A stretch of DNA of 64,000 bases, from assembly GCA_964636125.1 (NCBI GenBank), contig CAZWPX010000011.1, forward strand, positions 1-64,000, in the 5' to 3' direction. The notes beneath the pieces were generated by a model. The model did no database searches, was not told where the DNA came from, and saw only the letters and a list, made by a program, of their open reading frames with translations. Each line of letters starts with the position of its first letter. Positions within the stretch are counted from its first letter, which is position 1. This DNA is from CAJINA01 sp964636125. Lineage in GTDB: Bacteria > Desulfobacterota > Desulfobacteria > Desulfobacterales > CAJINA01. Shown piece by piece: positions 16,342-25,057 of the stretch. The translations under genes were made by a program, and so were the position numbers.

Positions 16342-17517
16342 TTAATTTCGTTCGCGCAGTTTCGGGTTAAAAATGTCTCTGAGGCCTTCGCCAAAAAGGT
16401 TGAAAGCCAGAACCACGACCAGAATAACGAATCCCGGGGTAAAGGTCAGCCAGGGGGCATCGAAGATAAATGCCTTGCCGTCCGAAAGGATATTGCCCCA
16501 GGTGGCATGCGGCGGGGGGACACCGAATCCCAGAAAACTCAACCCGGCTTCGGTGAGGATAGCCGAAGCAATCCCCAGGGTGGCCGACACCAGTACCGGC
16601 GCGATGGCGTTGGGCAGCATGTGGCGGAAAACGATGCGGACATCGCTCACCCCTAAAGCTTTGGCTGCCGCCACGAAATCCTGTTCACGCAGTGCCAGAA
16701 ATTCAGCCCGGACAAACCGGGTGGTTCCCATCCAGCTGGTCAGGCCGATGACAATCATGATGTTATATAGGCTGGCCGGTAAAAGGGCCACCACGGTCAG
16801 GATCAGAAAGAAGGTGGGAAAACAGAGCATGACGTCCACCATTCGCATGACCAGGGTATCTACTGAGAAGGTGTGCCCACGCAGCAGGCGGGTGGATACG
16901 GATCGCCGGGTAGGGTGTTTTGCCTGCCGGGAATCTTGCCAGACCCGCCAATAGAGAACACCGGCCGCCAGGGCCGCGAAGGTCGCGGCCGGGAACTGGT
17001 CGGCGGCCGCCAGCAGGACTGCAGCCGATAAGGCCAGCACAGCCAGGATATGGCCCAGCCGGACAGGCTGCTGACCATAGTAGCCGGCAATGCCGCCCAG
17101 GATGACGCCGATGAACACAGAGATCCCCACGGCTACAAATCCCACGGTCAGAGAGACCCAGGCGCCCTGCAGCATCCGCGCAAAAACATCGCGGCCCAAA
17201 TCATCGGTTCCCATTAGGTATATGCTGAGCGGCGGTACTTCTTCCGGCCGCAGGGATGCCGTGTTGGCCTGGGATAAAGGCGGGCGGAGTTTCTCCTGAA
17301 GCCTGACCGTGGAAGGGTCAAGGTGCGGGTTTGTCCCGGATGTCAGCAGCAGCCCAAGGAGTGCCACGACAAAAAAGAGGACAAAGACCACCAGGCCGGC
17401 AAAGGCCATACGGTTCTTGAGCAGCAAACGCCAGAACTCGGCCCGCGGCGAACGGGGCGGCGGCATCTGGCTGTTGTCTGCGGCCGGGGCGGGCCGGTCA
17501 GGTGCAGGGGTTCCCAT
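16342..17517 (-). CDS. Oligopeptide/dipeptide ABC permease, OppC/DppC type, with inserted membrane hairpin
   Basis: A 391-residue permease, long for the family (about 280-300). The N-terminal OppC helix is at about residues 38-58. The permease core starts near 115 and the EAA loop is seen in ALREQDFVAAAKALGVSD. Between GIAGYYG (143-149) and VDTLVMR (219-225), which are adjacent in ordinary DppC, there is an insert of about 68 residues with two hydrophobic stretches (about 154-172 and 175-191) and a basic segment. It probably adds two helices. The gene is fused head-to-tail with its neighbours by 1-nt junctions. Confidence 0.88.
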   Translation of the reverse strand: MGTPAPDRPAPAADNSQMPPPRSPRAEFWRLLLKNRMAFAGLVVFVLFFVVALLGLLLTSGTNPHLDPSTVRLQEKLRPPLSQANTASLRPEEVPPLSIYLMGTDDLGRDVFARMLQGAWVSLTVGFVAVGISVFIGVILGGIAGYYGQQPVRLGHILAVLALSAAVLLAAADQFPAATFAALAAGVLYWRVWQDSRQAKHPTRRSVSTRLLRGHTFSVDTLVMRMVDVMLCFPTFFLILTVVALLPASLYNIMIVIGLTSWMGTTRFVRAEFLALREQDFVAAAKALGVSDVRIVFRHMLPNAIAPVLVSATLGIASAILTEAGLSFLGFGVPPPHATWGNILSDGKAFIFDAPWLTFTPGFVILVVVLAFNLFGEGLRDIFNPKLRERN

Positions 17518-18476
17518 CAGAGTTTGATCCTCGGGTCCACCACCATGTAGAGCAGGTCGGATACAAACGTTCCCACCAGTACAAGGACAGCGGAGAGAAA
17601 GTTAACGGTCAGGATGACCGGATAATCCCTGGCCAGGATGGCCTCGTAGGCCATACGCCCCATGCCAGGCCAGGCGAAAATCGATTCAATGATGACTGAG
17701 CCGCCAATCAGGCCGGGCAGGATCAGACCGAACATCGTCACAAAGGGCAGCAGGGCGTTGCGCAGGGCATGCCGATAGTAAACTGTGTCCATGGGCAGGC
17801 CTTTGGCGCGGGCTGTCCGGACGTAGTCCTGGCTGATGATTTCCAGCATCTGGCTGCGGACATAACGCGACAGCACGGCAATGCCGCCGGTGGCCCCCAG
17901 TAGTGACGGCAGTACCATATGCCAGGTACGATCCATGACACGGCTGATGGCAGTGGCGTCTGCGTTTCCAAAGGTGGCCATGCCGATGACCGGCACATGC
18001 AGCCAGTTTACTACCCCTATGATCAGGATATAGGCAAAAAAGAAACCGGGTATCGATATCAGCAGGTATGCAAAAAAAGTGGTGGTTTTGTCATAGGTGC
18101 CCCCCCGATCGATGGCCGACCGGATGCCCATGGGAAACGAGAAGGTCCAGGTGAGCAGGGTTCCTACGATGAACAGGGGCAGGCTGTTTAAAAACCTTTC
18201 CCAGATTTTTCCCAGCACCGGCCGCTGGTCTTTCCAGGAGACAATCCGGCCGGTGAACAAATCACGGTAAAACAGGTAAAACTGAACGTGATAGGGTTCG
18301 TCGAGATGGAGCTCTTTGCGCATCCTTTCCACGATTTCAGGTGTGAACTTGGGGTTCATGGGGTCTATCTCGCTCGGTTCACCTGGGGCCAGATGAATGA
18401 TGAGAAAAGAGATCACGGCCACAAAAACGAGGGTGATCACCTTTTGTACGAGACTTCTGCCTATGAAGGACAACAT
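17517..18476 (-). CDS. Oligopeptide/dipeptide ABC permease, OppB/DppB type
   Basis: A 319-residue permease with the N-terminal signature FIGRSLVQKVITLVFV and six predicted helices. The EAA loop is seen as RSQMLEIISQDYVRTARAKG. The family motif PGLIGGSVIIESIFAWPGMG follows near the C-terminus. It forms the transmembrane heterodimer with the DppC-like protein. Its stop overlaps the next gene by 1 nt and it follows the binding-protein gene by 7 nt. Confidence 0.92.
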   Translation of the reverse strand: MLSFIGRSLVQKVITLVFVAVISFLIIHLAPGEPSEIDPMNPKFTPEIVERMRKELHLDEPYHVQFYLFYRDLFTGRIVSWKDQRPVLGKIWERFLNSLPLFIVGTLLTWTFSFPMGIRSAIDRGGTYDKTTTFFAYLLISIPGFFFAYILIIGVVNWLHVPVIGMATFGNADATAISRVMDRTWHMVLPSLLGATGGIAVLSRYVRSQMLEIISQDYVRTARAKGLPMDTVYYRHALRNALLPFVTMFGLILPGLIGGSVIIESIFAWPGMGRMAYEAILARDYPVILTVNFLSAVLVLVGTFVSDLLYMVVDPRIKL

Positions 18477-18483
18477 GCCGGTT

Positions 18484-20589
18484 CTACTCCCTGTCGGTCA
18501 ACGTGGGCTGTTGGTGCAGCTTAATCCACTGATTAAAGTGATAATTATAGTTGCCGGTTTTCGTCGGCTCGATGGGCCGATAGGCCGGTTTTCCGTTCAC
18601 GCCCGTTTCCCGGCGAACGATCCGTTTGTCCAGCAGTGCGGTCCAGCGGCCCACATACAAGAACGTGTAGGGCTGGGCGGCTGCGATAATTTCGTGCAGG
18701 CGGTGGCAATAGGCCACCTGACGGTCATGCTCATATTCCCTGCGTATTTTCAGGATCAGGTCATCGGCTTCGGGGTCGGCAAAACCGACGAAATTGAGTT
18801 GAAAAGGGCCGGTCTGGCTGGAGTGCCAAATCTGGTAGAGGTCAGGGTCAATACCCATGGACCAGCCCAGGATCAGGGTGTCGAAATCCAGCTGATTGAC
18901 TCTTTTTTTAACAAAGACCGACCATTCAATCAGATCAGTCCGCACATCGACCCCAATCCGTTTCCAGGCATCCTGGGCAATGGCCAATATGGCTTTGCGC
19001 AGGTTGTTGCCGTTGTTCGTTATCAGGGTGAATTCCATTCGGCGGCCGTCTTTTTCAAGCCAGCCGTCCGTGTTGCGCTGCCAGCCGGCTTCAGCCAGAA
19101 GCTTTAAAGCGCCCTGGGGGTCATAAGGCAGCGGCCGGACGGCCTGGTTATAAAAATCAGTCTGTTTGACAAAGGGCCCGGTAATCGATTCGGCCTGCCC
19201 GTACATGACGTAGCGAATAATCTTTTTGGTATCGATGGCCATGCCCAGCGCCCGCCGGACCCGGGGGTCATTGAACGGTTCCCGGCGCATATTGTAGGCG
19301 ATGTATGAATAGCCAAAGGAGGTTCCGGAAAATTGCCGGAATCGGTCGTCTGTTTGCAGCCGTTCAACCTGGTGGGGGAGTACCTGGTAGTTGTCCACGG
19401 TGCCGGCATAAAATTCCATCTCCTGGGTCAAGGGGTCAGGGATGATCCGCATGGTGTAGGTGCCATAATTGGGCGGCCCTTCCCAGTAGTCATCAAAGCG
19501 CGTGAGTTGAATATAACGGTCGGATTTCCATTCCCGGAAGGCAAAGGGTCCGCAGCCGATGGGCCGGCGGTTAAAACGGCTCTGCCGCAGGGTGAAGTCC
19601 GCCGGGTCCTTGCCGGTCTCCCGGGCCTCCGCCGCAAGGGCCTGGTCACTCAGCCGGTGGGCAGGTAGAATGCCCATGCCCCAGGTACCCAGGGCTGGAG
19701 AGTATAAACGTTTGTAAGTAATTTTGAGGGTCAACGGATCCAGCACGGAAACTGATTTCACCGGTTCAAAATCCGACAGCCGGGGTGAACGATTGCGCGG
19801 GTTGATGATCGACTGGTATGTGAACCGGACATCTTCAGCGTCCAGTTCATGGCCGTCATGAAACCGGATTCCCGGTCGCAGGTGAAACAGGATTACCGGG
19901 TTGTGTTCCACGGCCGGCACCAGTTCCCGTGACAGGGCGGCGTGCTGTTCCAGCGGTAGTGCCGGCTGGGTGGTGACATACCTGGCCGGTGTAAAACTGG
20001 TGAAGTACTCGTTCCCGAGCAGGTCGGCCAGGTGGTTGAACAGTTCCTGGTCGACCCGGTCCAGTGACAACCGGATACGGGCCGGCGCGTTTACCTGGAT
20101 ACGTACAGGCACTGTTTCTTTGGAGATTTGGACCTGGCGGCTGAGCACTTCTGCCCGTGGGGGCAACAGGTCGATCGCGGTTACATGCTCAAGTTCGGGG
20201 ATTTTGCGGGCAAGTGCTTTTTGGAGCCAGGCCAACAGAAGCTGCCCGTCTGTGCGGCTGCCGGTTGGCCCGGGGGCCCTGTCGTTCAGGTAGAAATAAG
20301 CTGCTTCAGAAATCTGCCATTTATGCGCCACTCTGCCCCTGTAGCGCAGCTGGTCATCCCGGTCGATGAGCCCCTCAAACACCATTGATTCAATCTGGCT
20401 GCTGGCCGAGTCCGCCGTCAAGATGGGATTGAGCAAGCTGGCGTCACCGATGGATGCGGTAATATATTGGTTCAGGCGGTTCGGGTTGCCCCGGGTCTGT
20501 TCATCATAGGTGGGCACCCAAAAATAAGATTGCAGCAGAAACAGGACCACAGTTACAGGAACGATTATGAGGGCACGTCGAGTGGTCAT
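18484..20589 (-). CDS. Extracellular solute-binding protein, family 5 (peptide/nickel type), membrane-anchored
   Basis: A 701-residue family 5 binding protein, larger than the usual 500-550. An N-terminal hydrophobic segment (about 7-25) has no lipobox Cys, so it is either a signal anchor or cleaved. The family motif RFHDGHELDAEDVRFTY is preceded by an extra region of about 100 residues (about 90-200). The central RRALGMAIDTKKII and C-terminal WSMGIDPDLYQIWHS motifs are typical. The substrate, whether peptide or another small ligand, cannot be told. It is the first gene of the importer operon. Confidence 0.88.
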   Translation of the reverse strand: MTTRRALIIVPVTVVLFLLQSYFWVPTYDEQTRGNPNRLNQYITASIGDASLLNPILTADSASSQIESMVFEGLIDRDDQLRYRGRVAHKWQISEAAYFYLNDRAPGPTGSRTDGQLLLAWLQKALARKIPELEHVTAIDLLPPRAEVLSRQVQISKETVPVRIQVNAPARIRLSLDRVDQELFNHLADLLGNEYFTSFTPARYVTTQPALPLEQHAALSRELVPAVEHNPVILFHLRPGIRFHDGHELDAEDVRFTYQSIINPRNRSPRLSDFEPVKSVSVLDPLTLKITYKRLYSPALGTWGMGILPAHRLSDQALAAEARETGKDPADFTLRQSRFNRRPIGCGPFAFREWKSDRYIQLTRFDDYWEGPPNYGTYTMRIIPDPLTQEMEFYAGTVDNYQVLPHQVERLQTDDRFRQFSGTSFGYSYIAYNMRREPFNDPRVRRALGMAIDTKKIIRYVMYGQAESITGPFVKQTDFYNQAVRPLPYDPQGALKLLAEAGWQRNTDGWLEKDGRRMEFTLITNNGNNLRKAILAIAQDAWKRIGVDVRTDLIEWSVFVKKRVNQLDFDTLILGWSMGIDPDLYQIWHSSQTGPFQLNFVGFADPEADDLILKIRREYEHDRQVAYCHRLHEIIAAAQPYTFLYVGRWTALLDKRIVRRETGVNGKPAYRPIEPTKTGNYNYHFNQWIKLHQQPTLTDRE

Positions 20590-20741
20590 GTCAGTCCAGA
20601 GGACGGGGTTTCGTGGGGCAATGCTTTCGGAAGAAATTTAATGGAAAATTGGGTGGGCAGGTCCGGAAAAACCTGTCCCGCCAGTGACCCAGGCCTGCGT
20701 GCAGGGCTTGAATCACTGGCGCAAATCATTTTTAATGGGTA
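20590..20741. other. Intergenic region with an imperfect stem-loop
   Basis: 152 bp between two minus-strand genes. GCCAGTGA (20680-20687) and TCACTGGC (20713-20720) can pair over a 25-nt loop. No T-run follows on the minus strand, so termination after the upstream gene is uncertain. Confidence 0.3.
20680..20720. repeat. Inverted repeat GCCAGTGA/TCACTGGC
   Basis: 8-bp perfect arms separated by 25 nt, downstream of the H1-like gene's 3' end region and upstream of the importer operon. Could be a 3'-end processing structure of either; no T-run is present. Confidence 0.3.
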
Positions 20742-22094
20742 TCAATGGCCTTTGGCCGCTGCCGTCTGGCCGTCAGCCGGTTCGGATCCGGCCGCTTCAG
20801 CCTCGGCCTGTTCCTGGGCGGCCAGGGCTTCCTCAGCCAGGCGGGTTTCTTCTGCGGTCCGGGCCTGGATTTCAGTGAGTGCGGCATTGAAGATCGCGGT
20901 TTTCTGCTCAATCAGTTTAAGCAGGTTTTCATCCGGGTTGAGTGCTTTGGCTGAATCAAGATGATCCAGGGCAATTTTTAAATCTTCAGTGGTTGCCCGA
21001 CTGGCCGCTACGTTGGCCTTGTACATGTAGATGGCAATGTCAATTCCGTCAATACGGGCGTAAACGGAGTGTGTCACTTCACGCGTATGGGCAAACTTGA
21101 GTGCTTTGCCCAGGTATGCTTTGATGCCTTCAAAGTCCGGAAATCCAGGGGCCGCCAGGAGGGCATCCGCCTTGTCGATATAGTAGCCGTAAATCAGCGG
21201 GAAGACGTCCTGTTTTTCATACTGAGCCTGGGGGGGCTCGGCCGGCGCCGGAACACCGGGGAGACTGATCAGCAGCTTTTCCCCAAGGGGCGCAAATTTC
21301 CCCTGCCATATCTCAAGCGCCCCATCAGCAGGTTTAAGATGGAATTTGTTCGAATTGTTCAAGGAGGCGCCGATAACCAGCAAGAACAGGAGAGCGGCAA
21401 CCCCAACTGCCCCAAAGGTCACATACTGACCGGTGCGGTCTACCGGCGGAGCGGCTGCAGCGGCGTCATAAGAGACCGTGACTTTTTCTGCCTCAGCCTT
21501 TTCAGCGGCGGCTTTCTCAGCGGCGGCTTTCTCCGCAGCAGCTTTCTCAGCGGCGGCCTTCTCCGCAGCAGCTTTCAGTCCCTGTTCCTTAATGGCATTC
21601 ATATCGAAAGCACGTGTTAATACTGCTTTAATACGCTGAATCTCTTTTTCATCCGTTCCGGCAATAAAGGGCGCTGGCTCCGGAAATTTCTGGGAGGCGC
21701 GTGCGGGTTTAAAAACCGTTTCGGTACGGGGCCAATCGAATTTCTGGTGCAGCAGTGCTTTACCCGTGAGTTTTTTGACCGGTGGTTTCCTGGGTGCAGC
21801 TTTTTTTGCAGCAACGGTCTTGGCCACTGTCTTCTTAGCAGCGGTTTTTTTAGGCCCAGTTTTTTTCTTGGGAGCGGCCTTCTTGGGAGCAGCCTTTTTC
21901 TGGGGTACTGTTTTTTTCGGAGCGGCTTTTTTCTTAGGGGTTGCCTTTTTAGGCGCAGCCTTCTTCTTGGGCGCCGCTTTCTTTTTGGCAGCTTTTTTGG
22001 CGGCTGTTTTTTTGGCCGGAGCTTTTTTTGCAGCGATCTTCTTAGCAGCGGCTTTCTTCTTTGAAGTCGATTTGATCAGGCTCTTTTTACCCAT
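20742..22094 (-). CDS. Membrane protein with histone-H1-like Lys/Ala/Pro-rich N-terminal tail
   Basis: A 450-residue protein I cannot place in a known whole-length family. Residues 3-109 are a histone-H1/Hc1-like tail of Lys, Ala and Pro with repeats such as KKAAPKK. A globular linker (about 112-172) is followed by five exact AAAEK repeats (175-199), a single transmembrane helix (about 223-243) and a C-terminal periplasmic region (about 250-450) that ends in a charged helix. With the basic tail in the cytoplasm by the positive-inside rule, it could bind DNA or another polyanion at the membrane; this is inference. AAGGGG precedes the ATG. It is monocistronic. Confidence 0.75.
   Translation of the reverse strand: MGKKSLIKSTSKKKAAAKKIAAKKAPAKKTAAKKAAKKKAAPKKKAAPKKATPKKKAAPKKTVPQKKAAPKKAAPKKKTGPKKTAAKKTVAKTVAAKKAAPRKPPVKKLTGKALLHQKFDWPRTETVFKPARASQKFPEPAPFIAGTDEKEIQRIKAVLTRAFDMNAIKEQGLKAAAEKAAAEKAAAEKAAAEKAAAEKAEAEKVTVSYDAAAAAPPVDRTGQYVTFGAVGVAALLFLLVIGASLNNSNKFHLKPADGALEIWQGKFAPLGEKLLISLPGVPAPAEPPQAQYEKQDVFPLIYGYYIDKADALLAAPGFPDFEGIKAYLGKALKFAHTREVTHSVYARIDGIDIAIYMYKANVAASRATTEDLKIALDHLDSAKALNPDENLLKLIEQKTAIFNAALTEIQARTAEETRLAEEALAAQEQAEAEAAGSEPADGQTAAAKGH
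21483..21572. repeat. In-frame 15-bp tandem repeat coding AAAEK
   Basis: Six consecutive 15-bp units code for AAAEK five times and AEAEK once (residues 175-204 of the H1-like protein). Copies alternate GCA/GCC and TTC/TTT codons, so it is a slightly decayed minisatellite. It would form a rigid charged helix and its length may vary between strains. Confidence 0.8.
21768..22088. repeat. Low-complexity Lys/Ala/Pro coding tract
   Basis: About 320 bp of irregular repeats coding KKAA, KKAAPKK and similar units, residues 3-109 of the H1-like protein. Strongly biased to AAG/AAA and GCN codons. Eukaryotic-like composition arises here from simple repeats and is also known in bacterial AlgP and Hc1-type proteins. 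Confidence 0.75.
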
Positions 22095-22154
22095 AAAAAA
22101 CCCCTTTGAAATTAGAGAGAATTGGAATATAAGCTGTAATTACATATAAATAAC

Positions 22155-22183
22155 CACATATCGAATTAGGTATGGTTTGTAAA
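22155..22183 (-). promoter_or_regulatory. Candidate promoter of the H1-like gene
   Basis: On the minus strand TTTACA (22183-22178) and TATGTG (22160-22155) are separated by 17 nt. The -35 matches 5 of 6 positions and the -10 matches weakly. It lies about 60 bp before the ATG at 22094. Confidence 0.4.
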
Positions 22184-22252
22184 CACTTATTTAGGGCCAG
22201 TGACCATTGATTAGCGGTCCTCACTGGACGCCGCAGCGGGGGTAGAGAAACG

Positions 22253-23077
22253 ATGCAGACAGGTCATCTCAAGGATAAAAAGAACAAACTGGTCGACCTG
22301 TTAAGCAGATTTGATTCGCTTGCGGTCGCTTTTTCCGGAGGGGCGGACAGCGCCTTTCTCGCAGCGGTGGCCCACGAAGTTCTGGGGACGAAGATGATCG
22401 CCTTAAAAGCAATTTCGCCCATACACCCGCAGACAGAACACCGGGCCGCCCTGGCCTTCGCCGCAGGATTCGATATTCCGCTGGCAGTGGTTGAGACCAG
22501 AGAACTTGAGGTCCCGGGCTTCGCGGACAATTCCACCGATCGCTGCTACCTGTGCAAACACTACCTGATGTCCCTGATGGTGGCCCAGGCTGCCCAAAAG
22601 GGGTTTGCCCATGTCGCGCACGGTGCCAATATCGATGACCTGGATGACTACCGGCCGGGATTCAGGGCGGCAAAAGAGCTGGGTATCCAGGCCCCTTTGA
22701 TCGAAGCCGGCCTGACCAAAACGGAAATCCGCGAGCTTTCAAGACAGATGGGCCTGCCCACCTGGAACCGGCCATCCATGGCCTGCCTGGCTTCCCGCTT
22801 CCCTTATGGGACCCCTTTATCAAAACGGGTGCTCGCGATGGTGGCCCAGGCCGAACGTGCTCTCTACAACCTGGGTTTCGAAAGTTGTCGAGTCCGGCAC
22901 CACGATACGGTTGCGCGGATTGAAATTGATCCCGCCGGGATCTCACGCCTGGTAAGCGGGCCGGTTCGTACGAAGCTGGTCAAAAAGCTGACGGCCCTAG
23001 GTTATAAGCATGTTTGCGTGGATCTGGAGGGGTATATCTCAGGTAGTCTTAACCGTGATATCGGGGAACTTGACTGA
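22253..23077 (+). CDS. larE: LarE-type ATP-dependent sacrificial sulfur transferase
   Basis: A 274-residue PP-loop ATPase. The P-loop is AFSGGADSAFLA (26-37). LarE adds sulfur to the pyridinium dicarboxylate precursor of the nickel pincer cofactor of lactate racemase. L. plantarum LarE sacrifices a single Cys, whereas others bind a [4Fe-4S] cluster with three Cys. Here Cys98 and Cys101 (DRCYLCKHY) and Cys178 (MACLASRFPYG) match the three-Cys, cluster-using type. No larB, larC or larA is in the window. It overlaps the DUF523 gene by 1 nt, so the two are co-translated. Confidence 0.85.
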   Translation: MQTGHLKDKKNKLVDLLSRFDSLAVAFSGGADSAFLAAVAHEVLGTKMIALKAISPIHPQTEHRAALAFAAGFDIPLAVVETRELEVPGFADNSTDRCYLCKHYLMSLMVAQAAQKGFAHVAHGANIDDLDDYRPGFRAAKELGIQAPLIEAGLTKTEIRELSRQMGLPTWNRPSMACLASRFPYGTPLSKRVLAMVAQAERALYNLGFESCRVRHHDTVARIEIDPAGISRLVSGPVRTKLVKKLTALGYKHVCVDLEGYISGSLNRDIGELD

Positions 23078-23565
23078 TGGCAAAGAAGGCCGGGGAGGCC
23101 AGAATATTGGTGAGTGCCTGCCTTGCTGGCTGCCGCTCAAGATACGATGGGGGCGTGCCTAAGGTGGTTGATGCGCACATCAGACGCTGGAAGGCTGCGG
23201 GCCGGGTCATTTTGTTCTGCCCGGAAACGGCTGGCGGTTTGCCTACCCCCAGAGATCCGGCGGAAATATCCGGTGGGTTCGGCCAGGATGTCCTGGCGGG
23301 TCGCCGCAAGGTGTTCAATTGCCGGGGAGAGGATGTCACCGTGTACTTTCTGGCAGGGGCCCAAAGGGCACTTGCGGCGGTAAAACTGTTCAACATCCGG
23401 GCAGCTGTTTTGAAGGACGGGAGCCCGTCTTGCGGTACGACCCGCATATATGACGGCACTTTCCACCATAGACAGGTGGTCGGGCAGGGTGTGACTGCTG
23501 CCTTGCTGGCGGCCTGGCAGGTGGCCCTTTTTAACGAGCACAATCTGGCGCTGCTGGAAAACTGA
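23077..23565 (+). CDS. DUF523 family protein, possible metal- or cluster-binding
   Basis: A 162-residue DUF523 protein of unknown function. Family-typical segments are LVSACLAGCRSRYDGG (Cys15, Cys19), LFCPETAGGLPTPR and KDGSPSCGTTRIYDG. The conserved cysteines suggest a metal or iron-sulfur site, which is not proven. Its ATG shares the A of the larE stop codon. The pairing with larE hints at a shared sulfur or cofactor role. Confidence 0.75.
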   Translation: MAKKAGEARILVSACLAGCRSRYDGGVPKVVDAHIRRWKAAGRVILFCPETAGGLPTPRDPAEISGGFGQDVLAGRRKVFNCRGEDVTVYFLAGAQRALAAVKLFNIRAAVLKDGSPSCGTTRIYDGTFHHRQVVGQGVTAALLAAWQVALFNEHNLALLEN

Positions 23566-23714
23566 AGCGTGTTTGTAAGGGCCGCGGTTGATGGCAGTTG
23601 ATCTACCGCGCCGGTTTTGACCGAAACCAGACCGGCAGCCTGCTTGACAATGGATTCGGGAATCATTATGTTGTCGCCTGCTGAGTATATGCTCATAAGG
23701 AGAAAGGGGCCGTC

Positions 23715-24134
23715 ATGGCACGACCGCAAAAAGAAAGAATTGTTGCTTTTAACCCCAATGTCAGCTATTTCAAGCCGCGCGGAATTCCGCTGGTGGAGCT
23801 TGAGGAAATCGGCCTGACGATTGATGGGCGTGAAGCGATCCGACTGGCTGATTTACAGGGACTGTCGCACGAGGAAGCCGGCCGACGCATGGGAGTTTCC
23901 AGGGCTACATTCGGACGGATTGTCCAGAAAGCCAGGTACGCGGTTGCGGATGCCTTGATCAACGGCAAGGCTATCAATGTTGAGGGGGGAAATTACAAGC
24001 TTGCCGACCTTGAAAGAAGATTTACATGTGGTCCCTGCGGTCATAAATGGATCGAACCCCAGGGAACCGGACGCCCGGAAGGCTGCCCCAGCTGTGGCAG
24101 CGACAGGTTTTACCGGGTGTCAGATCCCGACTAA
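23715..24134 (+). CDS. DUF134 family HTH DNA-binding protein
   Basis: A 139-residue protein. Residues 35-85 form a sigma-like helix-turn-helix with LSHEEAGRRMGVSRATFGRIV. The C-terminal 35 residues are a zinc ribbon (CGPCGHKW and CPSCGSDRF). DUF134 proteins are commonly encoded beside Mrp/NifX-type genes, as here, and are presumed regulators. AAGGAG lies 15 nt before the ATG, with GGGGCC in between. The 149 bp upstream hold no supported gene. Confidence 0.8.
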   Translation: MARPQKERIVAFNPNVSYFKPRGIPLVELEEIGLTIDGREAIRLADLQGLSHEEAGRRMGVSRATFGRIVQKARYAVADALINGKAINVEGGNYKLADLERRFTCGPCGHKWIEPQGTGRPEGCPSCGSDRFYRVSDPD

Positions 24135-24162
24135 CCCGAACAAGTAAGGGAGAGAAAGAAAC

Positions 24163-25005
24163 ATGGTACAGATACAGGACGACATGCCCAAACAAAAGGA
24201 CCCGAAGGCACAGCAGGATGCCAGAGACGCTGCTGTGGGCCAGGCCCTGGGCAAAATTAAAAATAAAATACTTGTCATGAGCGGCAAGGGCGGTGTTGGT
24301 AAAACCAGCACGTCTGTGAATCTTTCTGTGGCCCTGTCCCAGAGGGGCTTCAAAGTCGGGCTAATGGATGTGGACCTGCACGGTCCGGATGTTCCCCGGA
24401 TGCTGGGGTTGGATGGTATGCCGGACGTCAGCGCCAGCGGGAAGCTTAACCCGGTCAGGTATTCGGATAATCTGTCGGTGATATCGATCGAATCACTGAC
24501 ACCGGGTAAGGACGACGCGATTATCTGGCGGGGGCCGGTGAAGTACTCTGCCATTCAACAGTTCATTGGTGATGTGGATTGGGGCGATCTTGACTTTCTG
24601 GTTATCGATGCACCTCCGGGAACCGGAGATGAACCGCTGACCGTGGCACAGACCATCTCCGATGCGAAAGCTTTGATCGTGACAACGCCCCAGGAGGTTT
24701 CCCTGGCAGATGTCCGCAAATCAATTAATTTTTGTAAAACCGTTAAATTGGATGTCTTCGGGGTTATTGAAAACATGAGCGGCTTTTCCTGCCCGCATTG
24801 TGGAGAAGTCATCGATCCCTTCGGTACCGGCGGCGGTGAGAAGACAGCTGCAGAAACCGGTCTTGATTTTCTGGGACGGGTGCCGTTTGACCCCAGTGTG
24901 GTGGCGTGCGGTGATTCGGGTATTGCGATCCAGGTCAAGCACGCGGATTCGCCGGTGGCCAAAGCGTTTGACAGTGTGGCGGAAAAACTGGGTAAGTTGG
25001 TTTAA
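24163..25005 (+). CDS. mrp: Mrp/ApbC-family iron-sulfur cluster carrier ATPase
   Basis: A 280-residue P-loop protein of the Mrp/NBP35 family. The deviant Walker A is SGKGGVGKTST (40-50). MDVDLHGPDVPRMLG and IDAPPGTGDEPLT are the switch motifs, and the cluster-binding CPHC is in SGFSCPHCGEV. It carries [4Fe-4S] clusters to apoproteins. It follows DUF134 by 28 nt and ends with a strong terminator. Confidence 0.92.
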   Translation: MVQIQDDMPKQKDPKAQQDARDAAVGQALGKIKNKILVMSGKGGVGKTSTSVNLSVALSQRGFKVGLMDVDLHGPDVPRMLGLDGMPDVSASGKLNPVRYSDNLSVISIESLTPGKDDAIIWRGPVKYSAIQQFIGDVDWGDLDFLVIDAPPGTGDEPLTVAQTISDAKALIVTTPQEVSLADVRKSINFCKTVKLDVFGVIENMSGFSCPHCGEVIDPFGTGGGEKTAAETGLDFLGRVPFDPSVVACGDSGIAIQVKHADSPVAKAFDSVAEKLGKLV

Positions 25006-25057
25006 CGGCGGCATTGCCGGCAGACCAAAACAAGCAGCGACAATTTTAAGTCTTGTC

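Noticed and set aside
21483..22088. CRISPR-like or minisatellite non-coding array
   Set aside because: All repeats keep one reading frame and code for AAAEK or KKAAPKK units; there are no unique spacers.
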